From Parasporobacterium sp. (lineage in GTDB: Bacteria > Bacillota > Clostridia > Lachnospirales > Lachnospiraceae), in assembly GCA_017459985.1 (NCBI GenBank), contig JAFUBX010000011.1, positions 124,001-188,000 of the forward strand: a stretch of 64,000 bases of DNA, given 5' to 3'. Below, piece by piece: positions 54,925 through 63,516 of the stretch; position 1 is the first letter of the stretch; each line of letters opens with the position of its first letter. Both the position numbers and the translations under genes were made by a program. The notes beneath the pieces were generated by a model. The model saw only the letters and a list, made by a program, of their open reading frames with translations. It made no database searches and was not told the DNA's origin.

Positions 54925-55854
54925 CTACCTCATGATTCCCTGCAGTTTATTCAGATATACGGCAAATCCGCAGGCTCTGGATTTTCTTCCCATCTTCTTC
55001 ATCAGCCGGTCATACTGGCCGCCCGAGAGAACCTCTTCCGGAACTCCGGAAATGAACCCCCGGAAAATGATCCCGTTATAATAATTCAGGTCTGAAACGG
55101 CGGAGAAATCGATCAGGATCCGGTCTTTATACGCAGACTCCCGGAACACCGAAATGACCCGCGTCAGGCGTTCCACCTCTTCTTCCAGGCCCTTCTCCGC
55201 GCACAGATCCCGGAGTCCTTCCATTACATGATCGGGACCGCCGTACAGCTCCAGCACCCGGATCAGATCCTGTCCGTACTGTTCCTGCACTTCATGGGAT
55301 CTTAACAGATGCAGGATCTCGTGCCGGTTCTTCTCACTGACACATTTGAGCAGTTCCCTGCGGACATCTCCGGACACAGGGATCCGGTCAAGGAAGAAGG
55401 ACAGGATCTCCAGATCCGAGATCTCCAGCATAAAATCCGGGCTGATCAGATCCAGGCTTTTGGCCGCCAGCATCAGAACTTCACTGATACAGGCAGGATC
55501 TACGGCGCCGAAGCATTCCAGTCCGGCCTGCATGATCTCCTTGAAGGAATCGCTGCCCTTCTGCACCCTGTAAACATTTTCGTTGTAATAGAGCTTCTGG
55601 ATCTCCTCCGGCTTATCCTTGTTGTTCTTGATCAGGGACAACGTCACATCCGGCTTCAGGGCCATCAGCTTCCCGTTCAGATCCATGAACGTAATAACAG
55701 AATCAGAAACAAGAAAATCCTTGTTTCTGCTGTAAAGATCATACTCTTCGAATTTACTCATCCGGTAACGCCGGTACCCTTGGCTCCGGTAAAGAGTTCT
55801 GAGCGCAAATATTATTTTTTCCGACTCATCCAGTACATCGATATTAAATTCCAT
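54925..55854 (-). CDS. hisZ: ATP phosphoribosyltransferase regulatory subunit
   Basis: A paralogue of the HisRS catalytic core that lacks aminoacylation activity and regulates HisG. The 309 residues contain YRSQGYRRYRMSKFEEYDLYSRNK, MALKPDVTLSLIKN, NENVYRVQKGSDSFKEIMQAGLECFGA and a shortened YNGIIFRGFISGVPEEVLSGGQYDRLM end, with no anticodon-binding domain. Normal HisZ proteins are longer (about 380-420 residues), so this is a short version. It follows argH by 3 bp, linking histidine and arginine genes. Confidence 0.92.
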   Translation of the reverse strand: MEFNIDVLDESEKIIFALRTLYRSQGYRRYRMSKFEEYDLYSRNKDFLVSDSVITFMDLNGKLMALKPDVTLSLIKNNKDKPEEIQKLYYNENVYRVQKGSDSFKEIMQAGLECFGAVDPACISEVLMLAAKSLDLISPDFMLEISDLEILSFFLDRIPVSGDVRRELLKCVSEKNRHEILHLLRSHEVQEQYGQDLIRVLELYGGPDHVMEGLRDLCAEKGLEEEVERLTRVISVFRESAYKDRILIDFSAVSDLNYYNGIIFRGFISGVPEEVLSGGQYDRLMKKMGRKSRACGFAVYLNKLQGIMR

Positions 55855-55857
55855 CCA

Positions 55858-57234
55858 TCACTCCGTAAAAAACCGACTGGCATAAGAAAGCTGCTGTTCA
55901 GCGGAGGCTTTCGAAGGTCCTCCTTCGCTGATCCGCTTCTCCACACAGTTTTTCAGATCGACCGCTTCATAGATATCCTGCTCGAACAGATCCGAATAGG
56001 ACCGGTAGGAATCCAGCGGAAATGTCTCAAGTACCAGGTTCTGTTCCATGCAGTCTCTGACGATCCGGCCTGAGATCTTGTAGGCATCCCGGAACGGCAG
56101 TCCCTTGCGGACCAGATAATCCGCAAGATCCGTGGCGTTGATAAATCCCTTTCCCGCCGCTTCCTTCATATGGTCTGCCCGCACGTTCATGGTGGAAACC
56201 ATGCCGTCGAAGACATCCAGGCACATCTTTACCGTGTCCACCGCGTCAAAGACCGCTTCCTTATCCTCCTGCATATCTTTGTTATAGGCCAGGGGAAGCC
56301 CCTTCAGAGTGGTCAGAAGCGCCATCAGATCGCCATAAACCCGGCCGGTCTTGCCTCTTACCAGCTCCGCCATATCGGAATTCTTCTTCTGGGGCATAAT
56401 GGAGGATCCTGTGGTATAGTCCGGTGACAGTTCAATGAACCGGAACTCCCAGCTGGACCACAGGATGATCTCCTCGGAAAACCGGGATAAATGCATCATC
56501 AGGATCGACAAGGCACTCATGAGTTCCACACAGAAATCCCGGTCGGAGACGCCGTCCATGGAATTCAGGGTGATCCCGTCAAATCCCAGGGCACCAGCCT
56601 CCATCCGGCGGTCGGTATCATACGTCGTCCCTGCCAGGGCACAGCTTCCGATGGGAGAGAGGTTCATCCGCCTCCTGCAGTCCTGCAGCCGGTCCAGATC
56701 CCGGGTCAGCATCATTGCGTAGGCCAGCAGATGGTGGGCAAAGGTGACCGGCTGCGCCCTCTGCAGATGGGTATATCCCGGAAGGATCGTCTCCATATGG
56801 GAGGACGCCAGGGTGCAGATGCTCCGGCCCAGTTTCCGGATCTTCGGAAGGATCCGGTCCGTCTCATCCCGCAGATACATCCTCAGATCCAATGCGACCT
56901 GGTCATTCCGGGACCTGGCGGTATGCAGTTTCTTTCCGGCATCTCCGATCCTTTCGGTCAGGACCTGCTCCACGAACATATGGATATCTTCCGCTTCCGG
57001 ATCCACCGGCAGAGTTCCTTCCCTCAGGTCTGTAAGGATCCCTTCCAGACCGCTGATGATCTGATCCGCATCTTCCCGGGAAATAATCTCCCGGGCCGCA
57101 AGCATGGCCGCATGGGCCATACTCCCTTTGATATCCTGTTCATACATCCTCGCGTCAAAGGAGATGGAGGAGTTGAAATCATCCGCGATCTTACTCGTTT
57201 CCCCGGAGGTAAGTCCCGCCCACATCTTAGCCAT
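55858..57234 (-). CDS. argH: Argininosuccinate lyase
   Basis: Cleaves argininosuccinate into arginine and fumarate. From MAKMWAGLTSGE at 57234 it has 458 residues, the usual length. The signature GSSIMPQKKNSDMAELVRGK is present with its catalytic Ser, along with HTARSRNDQVALDLRMYLRDE and THLQRAQPVTFAHHLLAYAMML. The frame extends further upstream into argG, which is not used. It begins 13 bp after the argG stop. Confidence 0.96.
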   Translation of the reverse strand: MAKMWAGLTSGETSKIADDFNSSISFDARMYEQDIKGSMAHAAMLAAREIISREDADQIISGLEGILTDLREGTLPVDPEAEDIHMFVEQVLTERIGDAGKKLHTARSRNDQVALDLRMYLRDETDRILPKIRKLGRSICTLASSHMETILPGYTHLQRAQPVTFAHHLLAYAMMLTRDLDRLQDCRRRMNLSPIGSCALAGTTYDTDRRMEAGALGFDGITLNSMDGVSDRDFCVELMSALSILMMHLSRFSEEIILWSSWEFRFIELSPDYTTGSSIMPQKKNSDMAELVRGKTGRVYGDLMALLTTLKGLPLAYNKDMQEDKEAVFDAVDTVKMCLDVFDGMVSTMNVRADHMKEAAGKGFINATDLADYLVRKGLPFRDAYKISGRIVRDCMEQNLVLETFPLDSYRSYSDLFEQDIYEAVDLKNCVEKRISEGGPSKASAEQQLSYASRFFTE

Positions 57235-57247
57235 AGAACCGTTATCC

Positions 57248-58471
57248 TTATTCTTTATTTGCCTGATCGACCATCGCCTGCACCTTGATCGGGAGTCCGT
57301 ACAGATTGATAAATCCGTTGGCGTCGGTCTGATCATAATCGCTGGCACCGAAGGTTGCGATCTCTTCACTGTAAAGAGAGTATTTGCTCCAGATGCCGGC
57401 TTTGATGATATTGCCTTTGTATAATTTCAGTTTCACCCGTCCGGTGACCTTTTCCTGCGTCTTGTCCACAAAGGCGGACAGAGCTTCCCTCAGCGGTGTA
57501 AACCACTGGCCGTTGTACACCACCTCAGCGAAGGTAATGGCCAGCTTCTGCTTCTCATGAAGAGTCATTTTGTCGAGGCAGACACTCTCCAGGGCTTCGT
57601 GGGCCTTATACATGATGGTTCCTCCCGGGGTCTCATAGACTCCGCGGCATTTCATGCCCACCAGACGGTTCTCCACGATATCCGTGATACCGATGCCGTT
57701 TCTTCCGCCCGCTTCATTCAGCTTCGTAAGAAGGGCTGCTGCCGAAAGTCTTTCCCCATTCAGAGCGACCGGAGTTCCCTGCTCGAAATCGATTGTAATG
57801 TATTCCGGCTGATCCGGAGCGGTGATGGGGGATACTCCCATTTCCAGGAATCCGTCCTTTTCGTACAGCGGCTCATTGCCGGTATCCTCCAGGTCCAGGC
57901 CTTCGTGGGACAGATGCCAGATATTCTTATCCTTGGAATAATTGGTCTCCCGGTTGATCCGGAGAGGCACCTGATGGGCTTCCGCGTAATCAATCTCCTC
58001 TTCCCGGGACTGGATGGACCACTCCCGCCAGGGGGCGATGATCGGAAGATCAGGAGCAAAATGTTTGAATGCCAGTTCAAACCGTACCTGATCATTGCCC
58101 TTTCCCGTGCAGCCGTGGCAGATGGCATCCGCGCCTTCCTTGCGGGCAATCTCCACCAGTCCCTTTGCGATGCAGGGGCGGGCGGTGCTGGTTCCCAGCA
58201 GATAATCTTCATATACGGCGCCGGCCTTCATGGTGGGGATGATATAATTTTCTACATAATCATCCACCAGATCCAGCACATAGAGTTTGGAGGCTCCGGT
58301 TTTAAGGGCTTTCTCCTCCAGGCCCTCCAGTTCGCTGTCCTGGCCGACATTCCCGGCGACTGCGATCACTTCACAGTTGTTATAGTTTTCCTTGAGCCAG
58401 GGAATGATAATGGAGGTATCGAGACCTCCGGAATATGCTAATACAACTTTTTTGATTTCCGACTTATTCAT
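57248..58471 (-). CDS. argG: Argininosuccinate synthase
   Basis: Joins citrulline and aspartate with ATP to make argininosuccinate. The 407-residue protein starts [20 protein letters not shown] with the nucleotide loop SGGLDTS, and has [21 protein letters not shown] and PWREW. It has its own promoter, 31-58 bp before the start, and is transcribed with argH and probably the his genes. No argCJBDF genes are in the window, so only the last two arginine steps lie here. Confidence 0.96.
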   Translation of the reverse strand: MNKSEIKKVVLAYSGGLDTSIIIPWLKENYNNCEVIAVAGNVGQDSELEGLEEKALKTGASKLYVLDLVDDYVENYIIPTMKAGAVYEDYLLGTSTARPCIAKGLVEIARKEGADAICHGCTGKGNDQVRFELAFKHFAPDLPIIAPWREWSIQSREEEIDYAEAHQVPLRINRETNYSKDKNIWHLSHEGLDLEDTGNEPLYEKDGFLEMGVSPITAPDQPEYITIDFEQGTPVALNGERLSAAALLTKLNEAGGRNGIGITDIVENRLVGMKCRGVYETPGGTIMYKAHEALESVCLDKMTLHEKQKLAITFAEVVYNGQWFTPLREALSAFVDKTQEKVTGRVKLKLYKGNIIKAGIWSKYSLYSEEIATFGASDYDQTDANGFINLYGLPIKVQAMVDQANKE

Positions 58472-58501
58472 TTACTTCTTATCTCCTGCTGTATTTATAG
58501 T

Positions 58502-58529
58502 ATTATACCCGATTGTCCGGACAAAACAA
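58502..58529 (-). promoter_or_regulatory. Promoter of argG with a 12-bp palindrome
   Basis: A perfect -10 TATAAT (58507-58502) and a weak -35 TTGTTT (58529-58524) with a 16-bp spacer on the minus strand. The palindrome TTGTCCGGACAA (58513-58524) fills most of the spacer and may be a repressor site. It could alternatively be the loop of a GATTGT/ACAATC hairpin. Confidence 0.6.
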
Positions 58530-58535
58530 TCATAT

Positions 58536-59282
58536 TTATATCAGAACCTTCGAAAGAAATTCCTGCAGACGCGGGTCCTTCGGATGGGCGAAAAACTCCG
58601 CCGGCGAGTTCTCTTCCCGGATCTGCCCGCTGTCAAAAAAGATCACCCGGCTTCCGACTTCTTTGGCAAATCCCATCTCATGGGTCACGACGATCATGGT
58701 CATGCCCTCCCGTGCCAGCTCCTTCATGATATCCAGAACCTCTCCGACCATTTCCGGGTCCAGAGCGGAGGTGGGCTCGTCAAACAGCATCACATCCGGA
58801 TCCATCGCCAGGGCTCTGGCAATGGCGATCCTCTGCTTTTGTCCGCCGGAGAGCATGGCAGGATATTCTTCTGCCTTATCCTCCAGGTGAACCATCCGGA
58901 GAAGTTCCATGGCCTTCTTCCGGCCCTCTTCCTTGCTGATCCCCTTCAGCTTCACCGGAGCCAGCATGATATTGCCCAGCACGGTCATATGAGGGAACAG
59001 ATTAAAATGCTGAAAGACCATCCCCATTTTCTGGCGGTGGATATTGACATTGACCTTGCTGTCATTGATATCCTCCCCCTCAAAGATGATCTTTCCTTCG
59101 GTAGGAAGCTCCAGCAGATTCAGGCTTTTCAGAAAGGTGGATTTCCCGCATCCGGAGGGACCGATGATTACCACCACTTCTCCTTTCCGGATATCGATAT
59201 CCACCCCGTCGATTGCCTTTACCGCTCCGTCATTATAGTATTTTTTCAGGCCTCTGACCTGGATCAGTGCATCATTGTCCAT
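58536..59282 (-). CDS. Polar amino acid ABC transporter, ATP-binding protein
   Basis: A 248-residue ATPase of the GlnQ/HisP type that energises amino acid uptake. Walker [26 protein letters not shown], the signature [15 protein letters not shown], Walker [15 protein letters not shown] and the switch VVTHEMGF are present. It is the third gene of a binding protein, permease, ATPase run just upstream of argG, which suggests a basic amino acid substrate. Confidence 0.93.
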   Translation of the reverse strand: MDNDALIQVRGLKKYYNDGAVKAIDGVDIDIRKGEVVVIIGPSGCGKSTFLKSLNLLELPTEGKIIFEGEDINDSKVNVNIHRQKMGMVFQHFNLFPHMTVLGNIMLAPVKLKGISKEEGRKKAMELLRMVHLEDKAEEYPAMLSGGQKQRIAIARALAMDPDVMLFDEPTSALDPEMVGEVLDIMKELAREGMTMIVVTHEMGFAKEVGSRVIFFDSGQIREENSPAEFFAHPKDPRLQEFLSKVLI

Positions 59283-59285
59283 AAC

Positions 59286-60023
59286 TTACCGTCTCTCTCC
59301 TTTTCGCAGTCTCTTCTCAATGATCCTGAGGATCCTGGTCAGGATGATCACGATGATCAGATAGACCACGGCCACTGCGATCAGAGGCACGAACGCCTCA
59401 AATGTCCTGCCTCTGATCTTGTCACCGGCTTTGGTCAGATCCATAACCCCCACATAACCGGCGACCGAGGTCTCCTTGATCAGGACGATCAGTTCATTGA
59501 ACAGGGTGGGAAGCACCACTTTCACCGCCTGGGGGATGATGATAAAGATCATGGTCTGGATGTAATTGAATCCCAGAGACCGTCCTGCCTCAATCTGCCC
59601 TTCGTCGATGGACATGATGCCGCTCCGGAAGATCTCCGCAACATAGGCCCCGGAATTGATTCCGAAGGCGATGACCGCTACCAGCACACCGTTGGTCACA
59701 TTCACCAGAATGACGAAATACATGATCATCAGCTGGACCACCACCGGGGTTCCCCGGATCACGGTCAGAAACAGGTTGCAGATAAAGTTGCCGATCCGGA
59801 GCAGTACATAAGAAAGGCCGCCCTTTTTCTTCATGGACGCGCCATTCATATCATAGGTGGAACGGACTGCTGCAATGATGATTCCCAGAACAATCCCGAT
59901 CAGAAGCGCGAAGATCGTGATGATCATGGTATTGCCGAGACCTTCCAGCATCCATTTCCACCTGTTGTCCTCTATGAAACACCGGTTAAATGCATCTGCG
60001 ATGCTGTGAAACCATTCTGCCAT
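59286..60023 (-). CDS. Polar amino acid ABC transporter, permease
   Basis: A 245-residue HisM/GlnP-type permease with about five membrane segments. The cytoplasmic EAA loop is visible (EAGRSLGFNYIQTMIFIIIPQAVKVVLPTLFNELI), as is the start motif LEGLGNTMIITIFALLIGIVLGIIIA. Only one permease is encoded, so it probably works as a homodimer. It is 26 bp after the binding-protein gene and 3 bp before the ATPase gene. Confidence 0.92.
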   Translation of the reverse strand: MAEWFHSIADAFNRCFIEDNRWKWMLEGLGNTMIITIFALLIGIVLGIIIAAVRSTYDMNGASMKKKGGLSYVLLRIGNFICNLFLTVIRGTPVVVQLMIMYFVILVNVTNGVLVAVIAFGINSGAYVAEIFRSGIMSIDEGQIEAGRSLGFNYIQTMIFIIIPQAVKVVLPTLFNELIVLIKETSVAGYVGVMDLTKAGDKIRGRTFEAFVPLIAVAVVYLIIVIILTRILRIIEKRLRKGERR

Positions 60024-60049
60024 AAATATGATTCCTGTTCCCGGAAAGA

Positions 60050-60826
60050 TTATTCTGCTTCTTCCGCAGTGATGTATTTGTCAACGATTTCCTGAAGCGC
60101 TCCGGACTCCTGAAGCTGCGCGATCACGCCGTTGATGGCTGCAAGCAGGTCTTCATTTTCCTTGGCGATGCAGATTGCGTATTCTTCGGTTACATATTCG
60201 GTATCCAGGATCTTCAGTCCCTGTGCTGCTGCCACATAGGATTTGGCGGGCTCGTTGTCGATGACGACACAGTCCACTTTGCCTGCAATCAGAGCCTGCA
60301 CGGCTTCCGCACCGTTTCTGTATTCGGTTACCATATCATCGCCGAAATCATCACAGCAGTAGATATCGCCGGTGGTATCCTGCTGCACGCCGATCTTATG
60401 GCCTTCCAGATCGTCCACAGACTGGATCTCGGAATCTTCCTTTACGATAATGACCTGAACTGCGGTTGCGTAGGTCTCGGAGAAATTGACGCTCTGCAGA
60501 CGCTCTTCCGTTTTGGTCATACCCGCAATGCCGATATCGTATTTGCCGGACTGTACGCCGCCGATAATGGAACCGAATTCCACATCATTGACGACGAGTT
60601 CCAGTCCCAGCTGTTCTGCGATTGCTCCGGCGATCTCAATATCGATTCCTGCAAATCCGTCGCCTTCCTTATACTCATAGGGCGGGAATTCGGCGTTGGT
60701 CGCGATGTTCAGGCTTCCTTCCTGCACCGTCTTCACGGCTGCCGGTTCTGCGGCGAATACGGTCATGGATAATGTCATAACTGCTGCCAGAAGCGCAGCA
60801 ACGATGGATAAAGATACTTTCTTCAT
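60050..60826 (-). CDS. Amino acid ABC transporter substrate-binding protein
   Basis: A 258-residue extracellular binding protein (SBP_bac_3). Features are LNIATNAEFPPYEYKEGDGFAGIDIEIA, FGSIIGGVQSGKYDIGIAGMTKTEER, VNFSETYATAVQVIIVK and DLEGHKIGVQQDTTGD. The signal peptide ends near TVFAAE and has no cysteine lipobox, so lipid anchoring as in most Gram-positive binding proteins is not evident. ArgR-like repeats lie upstream and argG-argH downstream, so arginine or a related amino acid is the likely ligand, though histidine or glutamine cannot be excluded. Confidence 0.92.
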   Translation of the reverse strand: MKKVSLSIVAALLAAVMTLSMTVFAAEPAAVKTVQEGSLNIATNAEFPPYEYKEGDGFAGIDIEIAGAIAEQLGLELVVNDVEFGSIIGGVQSGKYDIGIAGMTKTEERLQSVNFSETYATAVQVIIVKEDSEIQSVDDLEGHKIGVQQDTTGDIYCCDDFGDDMVTEYRNGAEAVQALIAGKVDCVVIDNEPAKSYVAAAQGLKILDTEYVTEEYAICIAKENEDLLAAINGVIAQLQESGALQEIVDKYITAEEAE

Positions 60827-60860
60827 GATTTTTCCTCCGTTTCATGCTTGATGATTTCCG

Positions 60861-60904
60861 CTTTTTATGCATCCTATTACCATTTTATACACTTTTTATG
60901 CATA
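60861..60904 (-). promoter_or_regulatory. Two ArgR/AhrC-like half-site repeats
   Basis: On the minus strand ATGCATAAAAAG occurs at 60903-60892 and again at 60872-60861, exactly 31 bp apart (about three helical turns). The first is continued as TGTATAAA and overlaps the 12-bp palindrome TTTATGCATAAA. The words resemble the Gram-positive ARG box ATGAATAAAAAT. They lie after the predicted transcription start, where a bound repressor would block the transporter operon. Confidence 0.5.
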
Positions 60905-60921
60905 AATCAGCCATGGTGAAC

Positions 60922-60949
60922 ATTATAGCATCATTTCAATTATTATCAA
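60922..60949 (-). promoter_or_regulatory. Promoter of the amino acid ABC transporter operon
   Basis: A perfect -10 TATAAT (60927-60922) with -35 TTGATA (60949-60944) at a 16-bp spacer on the minus strand, about 100 bp before the binding-protein start. Confidence 0.75.
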
Positions 60950-60963
60950 CTGTATTCTTCGAA

Positions 60964-60992
60964 TTGAAAATAAACTTTTCATATGATAATAT
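60964..60992 (+). promoter_or_regulatory. Promoter of the secreted-protein gene
   Basis: TTGAAA (60964-60969), a 17-bp spacer and TAATAT (60987-60992) on the plus strand, about 45 bp before the start. It is back to back with the transporter promoter. Confidence 0.6.
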
Positions 60993-61041
60993 CAAATTGT
61001 ATTTATTATCATCATACCGCATAAAACGGAGGAGGATTTGC

Positions 61042-62460
61042 ATGAAAAAATTAGTCAAGATTTTTGTATGCCTGACCCTTGCGGCTGTCCTGTGCTTTGG
61101 TATGGGAATGGCTGCTTTTGCAGAGGATGCCCAGGGATCTGATTCACTGGATGATCTGCTGAGTCTGCTCGCATCCCTGAATTCCGGTGATGAAACCGAA
61201 GAAGACAGCAATGCTGACGGAATGTACCAATTAAGGAACATGACCTTTGCCGTGCCGGAGGGAATGCAGCTTCTTTACGGAAGCGAAGCTGACGACAGTT
61301 ATACCTTTATGTCGTCTGATTTTTCTTCGGTCCTGACCCTTTCCTTTACGGAAGCCGGCGAAGATGAGAACATTGATCTGCATGACGAAGATAATGTTGC
61401 CATCCTGACGGAGATCATCAGCGAGAACGGCGAGATTCTGGGAACGGACTACACCGATATCGACGGCCATACGGTTCTTCTGATCGTATATGAGTCAACG
61501 GCAGGCGAACTTACGGGTGTCACCGAGAATGCCCTGGTGGAACTGGAAAACGGAATCGTATCCATTTCCTATTACTCTCCTGCAGAGGATGCCGACGTGG
61601 CCTTCGGAGATTTTCTTAACAATATTTACATCGGTGAAACACAGTCCGGCCCGGCCGCTCCGGTTGACGAGCCTTCAAAGGAAGCCCCGGTTCCGGTGGC
61701 TGCTGTCGGCGGAGAGATGGTACTGATCGATGATGAGATCTGCACCGTGTCCCTGAAGAGTTTCAGCTCCGAGGATTCCTATTACGGCTATGTGGTCAAG
61801 GTCTTTATCGAGAACAAAACCGATAAGAATCTCTACTTTACCACAGACTATGTTTCCATGAATGATTATATTCTGGACTGCTACTGGGGCGAGACTGTCT
61901 CCTCCGGCCATAAGTCCAATTCGGAAATGAATTTCTACAAGGATGATATGGAATTAAACGGCATCACCGATGTCCGTTCCATCGCCTTTACCCTGAGTGC
62001 CCGGGACGACGATGACTGGTCAAACATGCTGGAGCAGGAGACCTTTACCATCTATCCCTATGGAGAGGATGTTCCGGAGCAGGCTCCCCAGGAGTTTGAG
62101 GATAACGATCTGGTTCTGGTGGATGAAAACGGGATCCGGATGATCCTCACCGGATTTGATGACACCGATGATTATTCCTTCAAGGCTTCTGTCTACCTGG
62201 AGAACAATACCGACAAGAATCTGCGGTTCAGCCTCGGCAATGCCACCGCGGTCAACGGATACGAGATCGGATCCTATATGTATGAATACATCCCGTCAGG
62301 AAAGAAGACAAATGCGTATATGACCTGGTACTGGGATGATCTGCATGAAAATGACATCGATACCGTGGAAGATCTGGAACTGGACATCGACATCAGTGAT
62401 TACGATGATTTCTGGGCCGATCCGGTCTATGAAGCCCTGGTGTCTGTGACGGTGGAATAA
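61042..62460 (+). CDS. Secreted protein with two repeated C-terminal beta domains, unrecognised
   Basis: A 472-residue exported acidic protein. Residues 1-28 are a signal peptide (KKLVKIFVCLTLAAVLCFGMGMAAFA). Residues about 60-190 form one domain (FAVPEGMQLLYGSEADDSYTF). Two related domains follow at about 230-350 and 360-472, each with a VxVxxENxTDKNLxF core and a SGxKxNxxMxxYxDD block. I do not recognise an enzyme motif. The repeats resemble small immunoglobulin-like or DUF-type extracellular domains, so a surface or binding role is possible but unproven. An AGGAGG site precedes the ATG at 61042. A strong terminator follows. Confidence 0.85.
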   Translation: MKKLVKIFVCLTLAAVLCFGMGMAAFAEDAQGSDSLDDLLSLLASLNSGDETEEDSNADGMYQLRNMTFAVPEGMQLLYGSEADDSYTFMSSDFSSVLTLSFTEAGEDENIDLHDEDNVAILTEIISENGEILGTDYTDIDGHTVLLIVYESTAGELTGVTENALVELENGIVSISYYSPAEDADVAFGDFLNNIYIGETQSGPAAPVDEPSKEAPVPVAAVGGEMVLIDDEICTVSLKSFSSEDSYYGYVVKVFIENKTDKNLYFTTDYVSMNDYILDCYWGETVSSGHKSNSEMNFYKDDMELNGITDVRSIAFTLSARDDDDWSNMLEQETFTIYPYGEDVPEQAPQEFEDNDLVLVDENGIRMILTGFDDTDDYSFKASVYLENNTDKNLRFSLGNATAVNGYEIGSYMYEYIPSGKKTNAYMTWYWDDLHENDIDTVEDLELDIDISDYDDFWADPVYEALVSVTVE

Positions 62461-62506
62461 TTTCCCGCCGCAGCCCGGAAGACCAATTATTGTGTATTAC
62501 GAAATA

Positions 62507-62545
62507 CAGCCCGCCGCATATTCCCTGCGGCGGACTGTTTTATTT
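62507..62545 (+). terminator. Terminator after the secreted-protein gene
   Basis: A GC-rich stem (CAGCCCGCCGCA at about 62507-62518 against TGCGGCGGACTG at about 62526-62537, one mismatch) followed by TTTTATTT. It separates two convergent genes and could act in both directions. Confidence 0.85.
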
Positions 62546-62567
62546 CCTGTCCCGGTTTTATGTTTTC

Positions 62568-63509
62568 TTACTGGTTTTCCGCTCTGGAAAATCCGGTCAG
62601 CTCCTCCGCTTTGGCGGCTCCGGAATAATACTCTTCTTTCAGACGGTCCGGCCGGGCGGGATCATACAGAAGGATCCACACCTCCGAACTGTCCGAAAGG
62701 CCATAGGCCACGATCCTGACTTCAGGACCCTCTCCATTATGCAGCGGCCTTCGGATGTAATAAAAGGACTCCCTTCCCAGTTCCTCCCAGGTTTCCGGGT
62801 CATGAAGGATCACTTCCATCTGGTTTCGTTCCACCTTCAGAATCCGTCCTCCCTCCAGGTCCTTCCAGGCCCCCGGAAGGGCATCCGCAGCGGTCTGCGT
62901 CAGGGAAGCGCCGGAATCTGCGGTCTGTTCCGCTGCCGCTGATGCCATGATCAGCCGGTTGGAACGGATCCAGCCCTCGCTGCCGTCGGGTGTATAGACC
63001 TTGTACCAGGAGACGCCGGTCCCGGGAACCGGCTGAATCTCTTCAAAGAAATGCAGAAGTTCCCCTTCCTTCACCACGGCAGCCACCTTTGTGCTGTTGG
63101 GTTCCTTCACAAGCCGCAGGCTTCCCTTCCTGCTGGTCAGAATGATCACCGGTACGGCCTCCTGTGCCGGCTCCTGCAGAACTTCCTGAATCTCTCCCCT
63201 CAGGATCGACGCGTCGGTCAGGCAGATCCAACCCTCCAGGCCTTCATATTCACAAAGGCCCCAGTAATGTTCTGTGCCGGCTTCATAGGCCATATCCGTA
63301 ATATGAAGAATGGTTTTCTCCGGGATCTCCGCCACCTGATACGCCGACTCCGAGGCACTGTTCCGAAGGGGGGACGCGCCATGTCCCGGATTTACCCGGA
63401 CATAAAAATCCGGAAGCGCATACTCTCCGCCCTCCCCGGCCAGACAGACCGGGCCGGTCAGAAGAAGGATTCCTGCCAGAACTGCCGCTATCATTCGGAA
63501 ATATTTCAT
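62568..63509 (-). CDS. Secreted protein with two SH3-type domains
   Basis: A 313-residue exported protein with a signal peptide (1-25, KYFRMIAAVLAGILLLTGPVCLA). An SH3b-like domain lies at about 35-105 (VRVNPGHGASPLRNSASESAYQVAEIPEKTILHITDMA ... GLEGWICLTD) and a second at about 120-190 (GSEGWIRSNRLI). The C-terminal 110 residues have no recognised domain. SH3b domains in secreted Firmicute proteins usually bind peptidoglycan. It starts 7 bp after the helix-turn-helix gene. The Cys at residue 22 is within the signal region and does not form a clear lipobox. Confidence 0.82.
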   Translation of the reverse strand: MKYFRMIAAVLAGILLLTGPVCLAGEGGEYALPDFYVRVNPGHGASPLRNSASESAYQVAEIPEKTILHITDMAYEAGTEHYWGLCEYEGLEGWICLTDASILRGEIQEVLQEPAQEAVPVIILTSRKGSLRLVKEPNSTKVAAVVKEGELLHFFEEIQPVPGTGVSWYKVYTPDGSEGWIRSNRLIMASAAAEQTADSGASLTQTAADALPGAWKDLEGGRILKVERNQMEVILHDPETWEELGRESFYYIRRPLHNGEGPEVRIVAYGLSDSSEVWILLYDPARPDRLKEEYYSGAAKAEELTGFSRAENQ

Positions 63510-63516
63510 ATGTCTT

